A stretch of 64,000 bases of DNA from Streptomyces aureus (GTDB taxonomy: Bacteria > Actinomycetota > Actinomycetes > Streptomycetales > Streptomycetaceae): contig NZ_JNZD01000004.1 of the NCBI RefSeq assembly GCF_000725495.1, forward strand, positions 186,001-250,000. The letters are read 5' to 3'. This document shows, in pieces, positions 43,581-52,964 of this stretch. The notes below the pieces were generated by a model. That model was given only the letters and a program-made list of their open reading frames with translations. It did not search any database and was not told the DNA's origin. Each line of letters starts with the position of its first letter. Positions within the stretch are counted from its first letter, which is position 1. Made by a program: the position numbers and the translations under genes.

Positions 43581-46304
43581 ATGGCGATGCAGTCGAGCGG
43601 TCCGAAGGCTCCGGAGCGTGCCGCTCCGGAGCTCTGGTACGCGCGTGATCCGCAGGACGTCGCGTCGGCCTTCGGCGTCGACCCCGCGTCGGGACTCACC
43701 GCGGCCCGGGTCGCCGAACTGCTGGCCGAGAACGGGCCGAACGCGCTGCCGGAGGAGAAGGCGAAGCCGGCCTGGCGGCGGTTCGTCGAGCAGTACCGCA
43801 GCTATATGCAGGTCGTCCTCCTGGCGGCCGCGGTCGTGTCGCTGGCGATCGCGGAGTGGACCACCGCGATCCTGCTCGTGCTGCTGACCCTGCTGAACGC
43901 GGTCGTGGGACTGCGGCAGGAGGGAAAGGCCGAGAGCGCCATGAACGCGCTCCAGTCGATGCTCACCGCGACGGCCCGGGTCCGGCGGGACGGGACGGAG
44001 TCGGAGATCCCGGCGGAACAGGTCGTGGTGGGCGACGTCCTGCACATCTCCGCAGGGGACCAGGTCCCGGCGGACGGACGGATCGTCGAGGCCCACGCGC
44101 TGCAGATCGACGAGTCGGCGCTCACCGGCGAGAGCGTCCCCGCGTCGAAGGACGCCCTGACCCTGCCGAAGGTCCTGCTGGGTCCCGGGGACCAGTCGAA
44201 CATGGCGTTCATGCACACCCCGGTCACCCACGGCAGCGGTCTCGTGATCGTGACCGGGACGGGTGAGGGCACCGAGCTGGGCAAGATCTCGGAGATGCTG
44301 TCGGCGACCGAGAAGGAGGAGGCGCCGCTCACCAGGGAACTCGACACGCTGACGCTGTGGATCACGGCCGCCGCGGGCCTGACCATGATCGTGATGTTCG
44401 CGCTCGGGTACCGCCGCGACCAGGCGTGGGACGCCCTGTTCGTCAGCGCGGTCTCGCTGGCCATCGCCGCCATCCCCGAGGCCCTGCCCACGGTGACCCA
44501 GGCGATCCTGTCCGTCGGCAGCCTCAACCTCGCGAAGCGCAACGCCATCGTGAAGGAGCTGCCGTCCGTCGAGACCCTGGCGTTCACCTCGGCGATCAAC
44601 TCGGACAAGACCGGCACCCTGACCATGAACCAGATGACGGCCGTCGAGGTGGTCACCACCACCGACCGCTACACCGTCTCGGGCACGGGGTACGGCCTCG
44701 ATGGGCGGATCCACCACGCGGCGGGCTCCTCCGCGGGCATCGAGGAGGCGATCCTCCCGTACCTCGTCGCGAACGACGGGAAGCTGGTGGACGGCGAGGT
44801 CGTGGGCGATCCGACCGAGGGCGCGTTCCTGGTGCTGGCCCACAAGGCCGGCCTGGACATCGAGGCCACCCGCGAGCGGTTGCCCCGGCTCGCCACGCTG
44901 CCCTTCGACCCGACGTACAAGCTGATGGCCACCTTCAACTCCACCGTGGACGCCGGCGGGCGTCCGGTGGTGCGCTGCTTCGTCAAGGGCGCGGCCCCGG
45001 CGGTGCAGGCCCGCGCGACGACCGCGCTCTCGGGCGACACGACCGTCCCGTGGGACACGGAGCTGAACAGCCGGGCCGACGCGCAGGGCGAGCGCATGGG
45101 CGGGGAGGGGCGCCGGGTGATGGCGGCGGCCACCCGCGACCTGGACCCGGCCGACTTCGACCCGGGCGGCGACCTGCTCGGCTATGTCGTCGGGCTGCGG
45201 ATGACGAGTCTGGTCGGGATGGTCGACCCGCCGCGCGAGGAGTCCAAGCAGGCCGTGGCCAGCGCCCAGGCCGCCCACATCCGGGTCCGCATGGTGACCG
45301 GGGACGACGTCACCACGGGTGCCGCGATCGCACGGCAGCTGGGGATTCCGGGCGAGGCGGTCCTCGGCGCCGACTTCGCCGCGCTGTCGGAGAGCGAGCG
45401 GCTGGAGCGGATCGACGGCATCGGCGTGGTGGGACGGGTCGCACCCGAGCACAAGGTGCTGCTCGCGGACACGCTGAAGAAGAAGGGCGCCGTCGTCGCG
45501 ATGACCGGCGACGGGGTCAACGACGCCCCGGCCATCAAGGCCGCCGACATCGGCATCGCCATGGGCAGCGGTACGGACGTGGCGAAGAACGCGGCCCGGA
45601 TGATCCTGTCCGACGACAACTTCACGACGATCGTGTACGCGGTGGAGCAGGGCCGCAAGCTCTACGACAACCTGACCAAGTACATCCGTTTCGTGCTGCT
45701 GTTGCTGGTCACCTTCGTCCTGACGTTCCTCGGGGCGACCATCTTCAACATCGCGGCCGGTGAACCCTTCACCCCGCCGCAGGTGCTGTGGATCCACTTC
45801 GTGGTCAACGCCTCGTTCGGCTTCGCGCTCGGCTTCGACCAGGAGAGCGTGGGGCTGATGCAGCGCCGGCCGCGTCCCCGGGGCGAGTCGGTGCTGACCC
45901 GGCCCGTGATGGTGACGGTCGGTCTCAGCGGACTGGCGATCACTCTGATCCTGCTCGGGCTGATCAAACTGGGCGAGTCCCGCTACGACAGTGTCGGCAT
46001 CGGCAGTTCGATCGCGTTCACGGCGTTCGCGCTCTGTCTGATCGTGGCCGCGTTCGAATGCCGCAGCGAGACGGAGTCGGTGCTGTCCGCGAGCACCTTC
46101 GACAGCAAGCAGATGAACTGGACGGCGCTCGCGCAGTTCGTCCTCGCGGTCGCGGTGACGCAGTTGGACGGTTTCCGCCGCATCCTCGGCACCACCGAGA
46201 TCGACGCGCGGCAGTTCGGCTGGGCGCTGCTGTCCGCCGTCGCTCTCCTGGTCGTGTGGGAGGTGGGTAAGCTCCTGGCCCGCAGGGCGCGGCGCACCGA
46301 CTGA
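43581..46304 (+). CDS. Cation-transporting P-type ATPase (P2-type)
   Basis: A 907-residue ion pump. TGES (182-185) is in the actuator domain, IPEALP (298-303) is in helix M4, the phosphorylated Asp342 is in NSDKTGTLT, and the hinge is MTGDGVNDAPAIKAADIGIAMGSG. About ten membrane helices are visible, six of them in the C-terminal part. PEALP rather than the CPx of heavy-metal pumps supports transport of Ca2+, Na+ or similar hard cations. GGAGAG precedes the ATG. It follows ppk2 by 57 bp and precedes a SulP transporter by 53 bp on the same strand, so a shared transcript is likely. Confidence 0.93.
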   Translation: MAMQSSGPKAPERAAPELWYARDPQDVASAFGVDPASGLTAARVAELLAENGPNALPEEKAKPAWRRFVEQYRSYMQVVLLAAAVVSLAIAEWTTAILLVLLTLLNAVVGLRQEGKAESAMNALQSMLTATARVRRDGTESEIPAEQVVVGDVLHISAGDQVPADGRIVEAHALQIDESALTGESVPASKDALTLPKVLLGPGDQSNMAFMHTPVTHGSGLVIVTGTGEGTELGKISEMLSATEKEEAPLTRELDTLTLWITAAAGLTMIVMFALGYRRDQAWDALFVSAVSLAIAAIPEALPTVTQAILSVGSLNLAKRNAIVKELPSVETLAFTSAINSDKTGTLTMNQMTAVEVVTTTDRYTVSGTGYGLDGRIHHAAGSSAGIEEAILPYLVANDGKLVDGEVVGDPTEGAFLVLAHKAGLDIEATRERLPRLATLPFDPTYKLMATFNSTVDAGGRPVVRCFVKGAAPAVQARATTALSGDTTVPWDTELNSRADAQGERMGGEGRRVMAAATRDLDPADFDPGGDLLGYVVGLRMTSLVGMVDPPREESKQAVASAQAAHIRVRMVTGDDVTTGAAIARQLGIPGEAVLGADFAALSESERLERIDGIGVVGRVAPEHKVLLADTLKKKGAVVAMTGDGVNDAPAIKAADIGIAMGSGTDVAKNAARMILSDDNFTTIVYAVEQGRKLYDNLTKYIRFVLLLLVTFVLTFLGATIFNIAAGEPFTPPQVLWIHFVVNASFGFALGFDQESVGLMQRRPRPRGESVLTRPVMVTVGLSGLAITLILLGLIKLGESRYDSVGIGSSIAFTAFALCLIVAAFECRSETESVLSASTFDSKQMNWTALAQFVLAVAVTQLDGFRRILGTTEIDARQFGWALLSAVALLVVWEVGKLLARRARRTD

Positions 46305-46357
46305 CCGCGCGGGCCCCCTGTCCCCGAGCCCGCCGGCACGATCCGAAGGACTGGCCC

Positions 46358-48106
46358 GTGTCGAAGCACCACGGCATCCCGCACGGAGGGTGGCGGCCCC
46401 CTGTGCCGGCGCTGCCCGGCCTCCCGGTGCTCCGGCACTACCGGCGGACCTGGCTGCGCGGCGACCTGCTGGCCGGGGTGACGGTGGCGGCCTATCTGGT
46501 GCCTCAGGTCATGGCGTACGCCAGTGTCGCGGGGCTCCCGCCCGTGGTGGGCCTGTGGGCGATCCTGCCCGCCATCGTGCTGTACGCCCTGCTGGGATCG
46601 TCCCGGCTGCTGTCGGTGGGGCCGGAGTCGACGACGGCGCTGATGACGGCGACGGTCGTCGGGCCGCTCGCGGGCGGCGATCCGGAGCGGTACGCGGTAC
46701 TGGCCTCGGCGCTCGCGGTCGCCGTCGGACTGATGTGTCTGGTCGCCTGGGCGGCCCGGCTCGGGTTCGTCGCCGATCTGCTGTCCCGGCCCGTGCTGAT
46801 CGGATATCTGGCGGGCGTGGCACTGATCATGATGGTGGATCAGCTCACGAAGCTCACCGGTGTCCCGACGGACGGTGAGGAGTTCTTCCCGAAGCTGTTC
46901 TCCTTCCTCGGGAACCTGGACGAGATCCATCCGGCCACGGTGACCTTCAGCGCGGCGACGCTGGCCGTCCTGTACGTGGCCACGCGGTTCCGCTGGCGGG
47001 TCCCGGGGCCGCTGCTGGTCCTGGTCGCCGGTACGGCCGTGTCCGCGGCCTTCGACCTGAAGGACCACGGTCTCGCGGTGATCGGGAAGATCCCGGCCGG
47101 GCTCCCCCGCCCCGACTTCCCCCCGCTCGACACCCTGCCGCAACTGCTGCTGCCCGCCGTCGGGGTGCTGCTCGTGGCGTACACCGACTTCATCCTCACC
47201 GCGCGCGCCTTCACCACCGAGGACGGCGGCACGGCGATGGACGCCAACCAGGAGCTGCTGGCGCTGGGCGCCGCGAACCTCGGGGCCGGCACGCTCCAGG
47301 GGTTCCCGGTGAGCAGCAGCGCCAGCCGTACGGCCCTCGCGCAGTCCACGGGCGCGCGCACCCAGGCGTACGGGCTCACGGCCGGGCTGTCCGTGCTGGC
47401 GGTGCTGCTGTTCCTGAGTCCCCTGCTCACCGACACGCCGTCGGCCGTCCTCGGCGCGCTGGTGGTCTACGCGGCGATCCGGATGATCGACCTGGCCGGC
47501 TTCCGGCGGCTGGCGTCCTTCCGGCTCCGGGAACTCCTGCTGGCCGTCGGCTGTCTGATCGGCGTCCTCGCCCTCGACATCCTCTACGGGGTGCTGGTGG
47601 CCGTGGGTCTGTCGGTCGCGGAGCTGCTGAGCCGGGTGGCGCGCCCGCACGACGCGGTCCAGGGGCTGGTTCCGGGCCTGGCGGGCATGCACGACGTCGA
47701 CGACTTCCCGGACGCCCGGGTGATCCCGGGTCTGCTGGTCTACCGCTACGACTCCCCGCTGTTCTTCGCCAACGCGGAGGACTTCCGGCGCAGCGCCCTC
47801 CTCGCGGTGGACGAACAGGCGGTCCCGGTCCGGTGGTTCGTGCTCAACGCGGAGGCCAACGTGGAGGTGGACATCACCGCGCTGGACTCGCTGGACGAGC
47901 TGCGGCGCCAACTCGGCGAGCGGGGAGTCGAGTTCGGGATGGCTCGGGTGAAACAGGATCTGCGCGACGACCTGGACGCCTACGGGCTGAGCGAGTCCGT
48001 GGGCGAGGACCGGATCTTCCCCACGCTGCCCACGGCGGTCGCCGCGTTCCGTTCCTGGTGCCGCGAGCACGGCGTCGATCCGGGTGACGAGGACGGCCCG
48101 GACTGA
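46358..48106 (+). CDS. SulP-family anion transporter with STAS domain
   Basis: A 582-residue membrane transporter. The N-terminal about 430 residues have ten to fourteen membrane helices with the SulP signature LVPQVMAYASVAGLPPVVGLW and the conserved GFPVSSSASRTALAQSTGARTQ loop. A cytoplasmic STAS domain follows (VDITALDSLDEL). Family members carry sulfate, bicarbonate or other anions. The start is GTG at 46358 with AAGGA upstream. It is last in the run after the P-type ATPase, and its final codons are part of a 35-bp tandem duplication. The anion cannot be named from sequence. Confidence 0.92.
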   Translation: MSKHHGIPHGGWRPPVPALPGLPVLRHYRRTWLRGDLLAGVTVAAYLVPQVMAYASVAGLPPVVGLWAILPAIVLYALLGSSRLLSVGPESTTALMTATVVGPLAGGDPERYAVLASALAVAVGLMCLVAWAARLGFVADLLSRPVLIGYLAGVALIMMVDQLTKLTGVPTDGEEFFPKLFSFLGNLDEIHPATVTFSAATLAVLYVATRFRWRVPGPLLVLVAGTAVSAAFDLKDHGLAVIGKIPAGLPRPDFPPLDTLPQLLLPAVGVLLVAYTDFILTARAFTTEDGGTAMDANQELLALGAANLGAGTLQGFPVSSSASRTALAQSTGARTQAYGLTAGLSVLAVLLFLSPLLTDTPSAVLGALVVYAAIRMIDLAGFRRLASFRLRELLLAVGCLIGVLALDILYGVLVAVGLSVAELLSRVARPHDAVQGLVPGLAGMHDVDDFPDARVIPGLLVYRYDSPLFFANAEDFRRSALLAVDEQAVPVRWFVLNAEANVEVDITALDSLDELRRQLGERGVEFGMARVKQDLRDDLDAYGLSESVGEDRIFPTLPTAVAAFRSWCREHGVDPGDEDGPD

Positions 48107-48152
48107 GCGCCACCGCTGGTGACGAGGACGGCCCGGACTGAGCGGCACCGCT
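48083..48152. repeat. 35-bp tandem duplication spanning the SulP stop codon
   Basis: Copies start at 48083 and 48118 and differ at a single base (GCGCCAC versus GCGGCAC). The first copy encodes the last residues GDEDGPD and the stop; the second fills the gap up to the convergent phosphatase gene. Confidence 0.9.
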
Positions 48153-50644
48153 CAGGGAATCTCCTGCTCGGCCCAGATGATCTTTCCCTCCGCCGTGTAG
48201 CGGGCGCCCCAGCGGTGGGCGAGCTGGGCCACCAGGAACAGGCCCCGGCCGCCCTCGTCCGTGCTCCGGGCGTGCCGCAGCCGCGGGGCGGTGCTGCTGG
48301 CGTCGGACACCTCGCAGGTCAGCCGGGTGTCGCAGAGCAGCCTCAGCCGGATCGGCGGGACGCCGTAGCGGATGGCGTTGGTGACGAGTTCGCTGACGAT
48401 GAGTTCGGTGGTCATCGTGAGGTCCCCGAGTCCCCATCCCTCGATGGCGCCGGTGGCGCGGGCGCGCATCGCGGAGACAGCAGCCGGGTCCACCGGGACC
48501 TCCCAGGAGACGACGTGGTCGTCGCCGAGCGTGTGGGTGCGGGCCAGGAGCAGGGCGATGTCGTCGGGCTGGGGAACGGGGACCAACTGCCGTACCGCGT
48601 CCGAGCAGAGCGCGTCGAGGTCGGGGTCCGGCCGGGCCAGCAGGTCCCCGAGTTGGGCCATGCCGAGTTCCATGTCGTAGTGCGCCCCCGCCACGAGACC
48701 GTCCGTGTAGAGGCCGATCAGGGTGTTCTCGTCGAGCTCGACCTCCCGGCTCTCGAAGGCCATCCCGCCGAGGCCGAGCGGGGGCCCGGCGGGCAGTTCC
48801 GGATAGGAGAACCGTCCGTCGGGGCCGACGAGCACGGGCGGCGGGTGTCCGGCCCTGGCCATCGTGCAGCGCCTGGTGACGGGATCGTAGACGACGTAGA
48901 GACAGGTCGCTCCGAGGAAGGACGCGGTCGTGTTCCGGTCGGCCTCCTGCTCCGGGGTGCTCCGGCCGGCCCGCTGTTCCTGGGTGCGTTCCTCGCTGAG
49001 CCGGAGCACCAGGTCGTCGAGGTGGGCGAGCAGTTCGTCGGGGGGCAGTTCCATGTCGGCGAGGGTCTGCACCGCGGTGCGCAGCCGGCCCATGGTGGCC
49101 GCCGCGGTGATGCCGTGGCCGACCACGTCGCCGACGACCAGGCCGACCCGGGCCCCGGACAACGGGATGACGTCGAACCAGTCGCCGCCGACCCCGCCGC
49201 TCGGGTCCGCCGGCAGATACGAGGAGGCCACCTCCAGGGCCGTCCCGCCCGACAGGGCATGGGGCAGCAGGCTGCGCTGCAGGGTGACCGCCGCGGTGTG
49301 TTCCCGGGTGTAGCGGCGGGCGTTGTCGACGCACAGCGCCGCGCGGGCCACCACCTCGCGGGCCAGCAGGACGTCGTCGGGCTGGAAGGAGACCGGGTTG
49401 AGCGAGCGCAGGAACGTGGTGAGCCCGAGGGCGGTGTTGCGCGCCCGCATGGGCACGGAGATGAGGGAGTGCAGCCCGTACCGGCGGATGCTGGCCGCGC
49501 GCGCGGGCTCCTCGGCGAGCCACAGGTCGTCGTCCGGGTCGAGGACCTGGATGAGGACCGGTTCGCCGCTGGTGAGCAGGTGCACGTCGTGGGGCGGCGG
49601 CAGGAAGTCGGCCCGGTCGCCGACCCGGGCCACCGCCTCCGGGCACCCCTCCCGCACCGACCTCATGCCCGCGCGCCGCATGACCGGCTTGGCGGGGGCG
49701 GGGCCCGCGTCCGACAGCCAGGCTCCGTGTCCCTCGGTGCTGAGGACGGATTCCAGGAGGTCGACGATGACGAAGTCGGCGAACCGGGGAACGGCGAAGT
49801 CGGCGATCTCCTGGGCCGTGCGCATGACGTCGAGGGTCCCGCCGATGGTGGTCCCGGCCTCGTTGACCAGTGACAGGAGCTGCCGGGCGTTCCAGCGCTC
49901 GGTGACGTCCAGGACCATGTAGCACACGCCGGTGTAGGAGTTGTCGACGCCGAGCAGCGGGAAGAACGAGGAGGAGTAGGCGTGCCTGCGGTGCGGGTCG
50001 GCCCAGCTCCAGCCCAGGTACTCGTAGTCGATCATCGGTTCGCCGGTCGCGAGGACCTTGCGCATGAGTCCCTCGATGGTCTCCGCCTGGAGTCCCGGCA
50101 GCAGGTCGGTCAGACGTCGCCCGAGCCGCTGTCCCCGGGGCACCCCGCCCAGGTGCTCCAGGGTGTCGTTCATCCAGACGTAGCGCAGCTGGAGGTCGAG
50201 CACCGCCATGCCGACCGGCGAGCGGGTCAGGAAGCCGTCGAGGAAGGCCGGGCCCACCGTCCACTGGCGTGAGCGGTCGCGGGCCGAGATCAGGAAGCAC
50301 TCGCTCCCGCCCATGCGGAAGGAGGCGGAGACGCGCAGGTCCGCGTCGACGCGGCGGCCGTCGCGGTGCCGCAGGGGGATGTGGCCGCTCCACCCCATGC
50401 CGCCGCGGCAGCGTTCGGCGACCGCCGCCACCCGTGACGGGTCCCGGGGGATCGCGAGCAGACGCGCGGCCGAGGTGCCGACCATCTCGGCCGCGGGATG
50501 GCCGAGGAGCGCTTCGGCGCCCTTGGTCCAGCCGGTCACCACCCCGTCGCCGGACACCACCGCCGCGGCGTCCGTGGACGCGTCAAGGGGATCGCCCGGT
50601 CCTTCGGACACGGGCGCGTCGGAACCTTCCTGCGAAGAAACCAT
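48152..50644 (-). CDS. PAS-PAS-GAF-SpoIIE phosphatase with HATPase domain
   Basis: An 830-residue cytoplasmic sensor. Two PAS domains occupy about 25-260 (VVSGDGVVTGWTKGAEALLGHP; GMAVLDLQLRYVWMNDTLEHLG). A GAF domain spans about 275-440. The PP2C/SpoIIE phosphatase spans about 450-660 (GVGGDWFDVIPL, VVGDVVGHG, GLYTDGLV). A HATPase_c domain lies about 690-828 (SELVTNAIRYG, DEGGRGLFLV). In Streptomyces such proteins reset anti-anti-sigma factors and the ATPase domain can bind them. Divergent from a second phosphatase gene with 248 bp between, it is probably part of one stress-signalling locus. Confidence 0.9.
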   Translation of the reverse strand: MVSSQEGSDAPVSEGPGDPLDASTDAAAVVSGDGVVTGWTKGAEALLGHPAAEMVGTSAARLLAIPRDPSRVAAVAERCRGGMGWSGHIPLRHRDGRRVDADLRVSASFRMGGSECFLISARDRSRQWTVGPAFLDGFLTRSPVGMAVLDLQLRYVWMNDTLEHLGGVPRGQRLGRRLTDLLPGLQAETIEGLMRKVLATGEPMIDYEYLGWSWADPHRRHAYSSSFFPLLGVDNSYTGVCYMVLDVTERWNARQLLSLVNEAGTTIGGTLDVMRTAQEIADFAVPRFADFVIVDLLESVLSTEGHGAWLSDAGPAPAKPVMRRAGMRSVREGCPEAVARVGDRADFLPPPHDVHLLTSGEPVLIQVLDPDDDLWLAEEPARAASIRRYGLHSLISVPMRARNTALGLTTFLRSLNPVSFQPDDVLLAREVVARAALCVDNARRYTREHTAAVTLQRSLLPHALSGGTALEVASSYLPADPSGGVGGDWFDVIPLSGARVGLVVGDVVGHGITAAATMGRLRTAVQTLADMELPPDELLAHLDDLVLRLSEERTQEQRAGRSTPEQEADRNTTASFLGATCLYVVYDPVTRRCTMARAGHPPPVLVGPDGRFSYPELPAGPPLGLGGMAFESREVELDENTLIGLYTDGLVAGAHYDMELGMAQLGDLLARPDPDLDALCSDAVRQLVPVPQPDDIALLLARTHTLGDDHVVSWEVPVDPAAVSAMRARATGAIEGWGLGDLTMTTELIVSELVTNAIRYGVPPIRLRLLCDTRLTCEVSDASSTAPRLRHARSTDEGGRGLFLVAQLAHRWGARYTAEGKIIWAEQEIP

Positions 50645-50892
50645 GAAGCTCTCATCCTCTACACGACCATGTTCCTGCTTGTCCGTCCGATGCGCAGGCC
50701 CGGCGGGCGATCACCCCCGCGACGCCGCCCCGCCGCACCCCGACCTCTGTACCCGGACATGCCAAGGAGGCCGCTGGAGTGGGCAAGCCCGGGGGCAGGG
50801 CGCAGCATGGAAGGGCCGGGTTCGGCACCCACGTGCCCGGCGGCGGCCACGCAGCCCGGCACACCGCGCCGGCCGGTGGAGGAGGGCCAGGG

Positions 50893-52962
50893 ATGAAAGC
50901 CGAGTCCACGCAGTCCGACATTGCGGGCAGCCATGAAACCGGGACGTCCCGGCCGACCGGACTGCTGGACGTCCTGCGGGTGGGCGCGCTGGTGCTCGAC
51001 GCCGACGGACGCATCGTGTTCTGGACCCCGCAGGCCGAGGAGCTCATCGGGTACACGGCGGAGGAGGCCCTCGGCAAGTACGCGGCGCGGCTGATCATCC
51101 ATCCCGAGAACCTGCAGTCCGTCACCGAGCTGTTCACCGACGTGCTGGAGACGGGGCGCAGCTGGGCGGGCGCGTTCCCCATCCGGCACAAGGACGGCAG
51201 CACCCGGCTCATGGAGTTCCGCAACATGCGGCTCCTGGACGACCTCGGGGACGTCTACGCCCTGGGCATCGCGGCCGACCACACCCTGCTCCAGCGGGTC
51301 GAGACCGATCTGGCCCTCTCCGAGCAGCTGATCAACCAGTCCCCCATCGGGCTGGCCCTGCTCGACCCCGACCTGCGCTATCTCATGGTCAATCCGGCGC
51401 TGGAGCGGATCGACGGCATCCCCGCCGAGGACCACGTCGGCCGGCATCTGCGGGAGACGCTGCCCTTCCCGGACGTGGACACCGTCGAGTCGGCGCTGCG
51501 GCAGGTGCTCACGACCGGCACCCCGCTGCTCGACCAGTACCACGTGGGCCGCCCGCCGGCCGATCCCGAGCACGAACACGCCTGGTCGCTGTCCTTCTAC
51601 CGGCTCGCGGACCCGGGCGGACGCGTCCTGGGGGCGGCCACCTCGGTCGTCGACGTCACCGAACGCCATCGCGCGGCGGCCGAGGCCGACCGGGCGCGGC
51701 GCCGCCTGGCGCTCGTGGCCAGCGCCTCCACCCGCGTCGGCACCAGCCTGGAGGTGGAGCAGACCGCGAGAGAGCTGGCCGACATCGCCACCCCCGAACT
51801 GGCCGACGTGGTCGCGGTGGACGTCCTCGACTCCGTCCTGGCGCTGCGCCGCAAGCGCCGTCCGGACAACGGCCCGGAGTTCTTCCGGGCCCTCGCCCTG
51901 AAGGCCTCGCACCCGACCGTGGCCCTGCGTGCCGCGGACCATCCCGGCGACCTGGCGACATACGACGGCGACCGGCTGGTGACCCTGTGCGTCCACACCG
52001 GCCGGCCGGTCCTGGTGCGGCACGTCGGCGAACGGGACCTGCCGCGCATCGCCCGTGACGCCGAGGGAACGGCCCTGCTGGCGCAGGCCGGGGTCCACTC
52101 CTATCTCGCGGTGCCGCTGATCGCGCACGGCGAGGTGCTCGGCGCCCTCGACCTCAAGCGCACCCGCAACCCCCTGCCCTTCGACGAGGACGACGTGGTG
52201 CTCGCGGGCGAGCTGGCCACCCGCGCCGCCGTCGCCATCGACAACGCCCGCTGGTTCCAGAGCGTGCGCAACACGGCCGTCACGCTCCAGCGCAGTCTGC
52301 TGCCCGAGCATCCCCCGCACCTGACCGGCCTCGAGGTCGCGTCCCGCTACCAGCCGGCCCAGTCCACCAGCGAGGTCGGCGGCGACTGGTACGACGTGAT
52401 CCCGCTGGCGGGCGACCGGACGGCGCTGGTCGTGGGCGACGTCATGGGCAACGGCATCGACGCCGCCGCCACCATGGGCCGGCTCCGCACGGCCACCTGC
52501 GCCTACGCCGACCTGGACCTGGACCCGGGCCAGGTGCTCCACCACCTCGACAAGATCACGTGCGATCTGGAGCACTACATCGTGACGTGCCTGTACGCCG
52601 TGTACGACCCCCACAGCAGACAGTGCCGTATCGCCAACGCCGGACACATGCCGCCCGCGCTGGTGCGTTCCGGCGCCGCTCCGGAGCTCCTGGAGCTGCC
52701 CTCGGGCGCCCCGCTCGGGGTGGGCGGCGTGTCCTTCGAGACCACCACGGTCGGACTCGACCCCGGCGATCTGCTCGTGCTCTACACGGACGGTCTCGTG
52801 GAGACCCGGCTGCACGCCATCGACGACCGGCTCAACGTCCTCCTCGGCTTCCTCGACGACGCGGACCGGCCCCTGGAGGAGATCTGCGACCTCCTCCTGT
52901 ACGGGCTGCGCAACTCCGACGACCACGACGACGTCGCGCTGCTCATCGCCCGCGCGACCTAG
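50893..52962 (+). CDS. PAS-PAS-GAF-SpoIIE phosphatase without HATPase domain
   Basis: A 689-residue sensor phosphatase. Two PAS domains (VGALVLDADGRIVFWTPQAEEL; IGLALLDPDLRYLMVNPALERIDG) precede a GAF domain (about 265-440). A PP2C domain (about 455-685) holds VGGDWYDVIPL, VVGDVMGNGIDAAATMG and LVLYTDGLVE with metal-binding acidic residues. It ends directly after the PP2C motif HDDVALLIARA, so unlike its neighbours it lacks the C-terminal ATPase. The ATG at 50893 follows GGAGGAGGG. It is divergent from the gene at 48152, and its stop is only 2 bp from the convergent YihY gene. Confidence 0.9.
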   Translation: MKAESTQSDIAGSHETGTSRPTGLLDVLRVGALVLDADGRIVFWTPQAEELIGYTAEEALGKYAARLIIHPENLQSVTELFTDVLETGRSWAGAFPIRHKDGSTRLMEFRNMRLLDDLGDVYALGIAADHTLLQRVETDLALSEQLINQSPIGLALLDPDLRYLMVNPALERIDGIPAEDHVGRHLRETLPFPDVDTVESALRQVLTTGTPLLDQYHVGRPPADPEHEHAWSLSFYRLADPGGRVLGAATSVVDVTERHRAAAEADRARRRLALVASASTRVGTSLEVEQTARELADIATPELADVVAVDVLDSVLALRRKRRPDNGPEFFRALALKASHPTVALRAADHPGDLATYDGDRLVTLCVHTGRPVLVRHVGERDLPRIARDAEGTALLAQAGVHSYLAVPLIAHGEVLGALDLKRTRNPLPFDEDDVVLAGELATRAAVAIDNARWFQSVRNTAVTLQRSLLPEHPPHLTGLEVASRYQPAQSTSEVGGDWYDVIPLAGDRTALVVGDVMGNGIDAAATMGRLRTATCAYADLDLDPGQVLHHLDKITCDLEHYIVTCLYAVYDPHSRQCRIANAGHMPPALVRSGAAPELLELPSGAPLGVGGVSFETTTVGLDPGDLLVLYTDGLVETRLHAIDDRLNVLLGFLDDADRPLEEICDLLLYGLRNSDDHDDVALLIARAT

Positions 52963-52964
52963 CC

